A stretch of 54,924 bases of DNA from an uncultured Burkholderiales bacterium (GTDB lineage Bacteria; Pseudomonadota; Gammaproteobacteria; Burkholderiales; Burkholderiaceae_C), in NCBI GenBank assembly GCA_903831655.1, contig CAIKYO010000230.1:1-54924 (forward strand), in the 5' to 3' direction. The translations under genes were made by a program, and so were the position numbers. This document shows, piece after piece, positions 53,477 through 54,924 of this stretch. Position 1 is the stretch's first letter; each line of letters opens with the position of its first letter. Below the pieces are notes generated by a model that saw nothing but the letters and a program-made list of their open reading frames with translations, made no database searches and was not told where the DNA came from.

Positions 53477-54880
53477 TCAGCGCGTATGAGCTGGAGTTTG
53501 TGTCATGGGGGCCGCCCAAGCCACCAGGACCAAGACGGGTAGCCCCATCAAGGCGGTTGCAATGAAGAACTGCGTGTAGCCAAAGTGGTCAACAAAGAGG
53601 CCAGAAAATCCAGCGAGCCATTGTGGGGCCGCGATCATGAGAGAGCTCAGCAGTGCGTATTGGGAGGCAGAGTACTCGATCCGTGTGAGCCCAGATAAAA
53701 AGGCAATGAAGGCGGCAGATGCAATTCCTCCAGAGAGGTTGTCTGCACAAATGACGCCCACCAAAGCCCACACCTGGTGATCCAAAAGGCTCAGCCACGC
53801 AAAGAGCAAATTGGACAATGCACTGAGTGCAGCGCCCCACATCAACACCCGGATCACGCCCCATTGTTGGGTCAAGATGCCACCCAAAAAAGCCCCGAAC
53901 AAGGTCATCACCACGCCAAAGACTTTGGAGACCATGGCGATTTCATCTTTGCTGTAGCCCATGTCACTGTAAAAGGGGTTGGCCATGACACCCATCACAA
54001 TGTCGCTGATGCGGTAAGTGCTGATGAGCAACAAGATGAGAAGCGCTCTCCAGCCGAACCGTGCGAAGAAGTCTTTGAATGGCGCAATCAATAGTCTCTC
54101 GCACCGCTCAAGCCAAGTTGTTTTGACGGTGATGATTGGGTTTGTGTTTTGATCCGCGCTGTCAGGTGTGCTTGCGGATTCTTGGGGTGTGTGCGACAAG
54201 CAAGTGGCCAGTATCCCTACACCCATGGAGGCGGCCATCAAAAGATAGGAGACTTGCCAGGCTTGGCTTGCTTGGTGTCCACTCAAGTGGTCTTGGGCGC
54301 GCTGGGCCAGCCACAGCGCACCCGCACCGGCCCAGATCATGCCCAAGCGGTAGCCCGTTTGGTACATCGCAGCCAATGCGCCTTGGTTCTCCGCTGGGGC
54401 ACTCTCAATGCGAAAGGCATCCAGTGCAATGTCTTGTGTGGCAGAAGCCAGGGTTACAAAAAGGGCTGCTCCCACCAATGCCGAGAGCTGCTGGCTGGGA
54501 TCCAAACTGGCCATGCCAATGAGCCCCAAGACCAATAGGCATTGAGAGAGAAGCAACCAGGCGCGTCGCTTGCCCAGCCGAGCGCCAAGCCAAGGCAAAT
54601 TCAAAGAGTCAACGAGTGGTGACCAAAGCCACTTGAAGGCATAGACCAAGCCCACCCAACTTAAAAACCCGATGGTGGTTCGGTCAATGCCGGATTCGCG
54701 CAAACGAAATCCAAGCGTTCCCAAAACCAGCAAAAGAGGCAATCCCGCAGAAAAACCAAGCGCGACCATGCGAAGGCTCATGGGCGACAAATACCACTTG
54801 GCGCTTTGCGCCCAGGCCCTCAGTCGACCCTTTGGAGCGGGGTTTGAATGTTCGTCTGAGTTGAAGGGTTGTTGTGGCAT
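53477..54880 (-). CDS. ampG: Muropeptide permease AmpG
   Basis: AmpG imports GlcNAc-anhydroMurNAc peptides from the periplasm for recycling. The 467-residue MFS protein has about twelve to fourteen membrane segments and the AmpG signatures: ALGFSAGLPLLLVLGTLGFRLRESGIDRTTIGFLSWVGL, YAFKWLWSPLVDSLNLP, GKRRAWLLLSQ and TQDIALDAFRIE. GlcNAc- and MurNAc-salvage genes amgK and murU elsewhere in the window fit its role. The start is the ATG giving MPQQPFNSDEH; the first ~35 residues are polar and variable. Confidence 0.93.
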   Translation of the reverse strand: MPQQPFNSDEHSNPAPKGRLRAWAQSAKWYLSPMSLRMVALGFSAGLPLLLVLGTLGFRLRESGIDRTTIGFLSWVGLVYAFKWLWSPLVDSLNLPWLGARLGKRRAWLLLSQCLLVLGLIGMASLDPSQQLSALVGAALFVTLASATQDIALDAFRIESAPAENQGALAAMYQTGYRLGMIWAGAGALWLAQRAQDHLSGHQASQAWQVSYLLMAASMGVGILATCLSHTPQESASTPDSADQNTNPIITVKTTWLERCERLLIAPFKDFFARFGWRALLILLLISTYRISDIVMGVMANPFYSDMGYSKDEIAMVSKVFGVVMTLFGAFLGGILTQQWGVIRVLMWGAALSALSNLLFAWLSLLDHQVWALVGVICADNLSGGIASAAFIAFLSGLTRIEYSASQYALLSSLMIAAPQWLAGFSGLFVDHFGYTQFFIATALMGLPVLVLVAWAAPMTQTPAHTR

Positions 54881-54924
54881 GGTTCAAATTTGTCCATTAG
54901 ACTTGATCCCACTTCGGGGTCTTG

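Noticed and set aside
54897-54924. Possible tail of another minus-strand gene (KTPKWDQV then TAA) upstream of ampG
   Set aside because: Only eight codons are visible; the open frame could be chance and the product cannot be named.

Overview
The window looks like a piece of chromosome from a betaproteobacterium, most likely order Burkholderiales. The reasons are the MetX/MetW pair, the unfused EIIA-Man/HPr/EI set, the AmgK-MurU cell-wall recycling genes beside lptD-surA, the ilvE / zinc-finger / waaF trio, and a ribosomal protein S3 with a long basic C-terminal tail of the kind I associate with Comamonadaceae and relatives. Family-level placement is tentative. G+C looks moderate by eye, genes are tightly packed, and I saw no tRNA, rRNA, CRISPR array, transposase or phage gene. 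Nearly every gene is core metabolism or information processing, so this is not an accessory island and I did not find a convincing new system.

Layout. 1-7122: a glycine-rich RRM protein (cut by the window edge), metX-metW, a dienelactone hydrolase, then a tightly overlapping hemJ-vanZ-ferredoxin-hydrolase run and a D,D-carboxypeptidase. 7123-17194: the str operon (rpsL, rpsG, fusA, tuf, rpsJ) running into an S10 operon (rplC to rpsQ) that ends at a terminator instead of continuing into rplN and the spc genes. 17245-20373: peroxiredoxin, GNAT enzyme, cytochrome b561 divergent from a c'-type cytochrome, and a lipoprotein. 20498-23900: PTS EIIA, HPr and a ptsI interrupted by a one-base frameshift, then hydroxypyruvate isomerase. 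23986-30804: rsmE-amgK on the minus strand, divergent from lptD-surA-rsmA. 30898-36797 (minus): orphan barstar-like protein, maeB, rubredoxin (missing from the ORF track), pepP and murU. 36926-43325: HpaI-type aldolase, alr, lplT, glutathione peroxidase, glcF and glcE. 43395-48594: gap and tkt (minus), radA and a small membrane protein (plus). 48827-54880: ilvE, a zinc-finger protein and waaF (plus), then a histidine kinase/OmpR-type regulator pair and ampG (minus).

How the genes work together. Translation genes dominate the first third. Envelope genes form the second theme: LptD and SurA assemble the outer membrane, WaaF builds the LPS core, DacC, VanZ and Alr relate to cell wall or surface, and AmpG + AmgK + MurU are three steps of the anhydro-MurNAc salvage route, although they lie in three separate places here. 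Central carbon genes (tkt, gap, maeB, glcE/glcF, hyi, HpaI aldolase) make up the third theme; glcE/glcF and hyi would fit glycolate/glyoxylate use (inference).

Most notable for follow-up: the ptsI frameshift, phased direct repeats upstream of the OmpR-type regulator, an operator-like dyad between alr and lplT, adjacent palindromes in the ilvE leader, several structured leaders in the ribosomal operons and upstream of hemJ, the orphan barstar, and gene-order breaks (spc genes, glcD, pdxA and amgK/murU all displaced from their usual neighbours).
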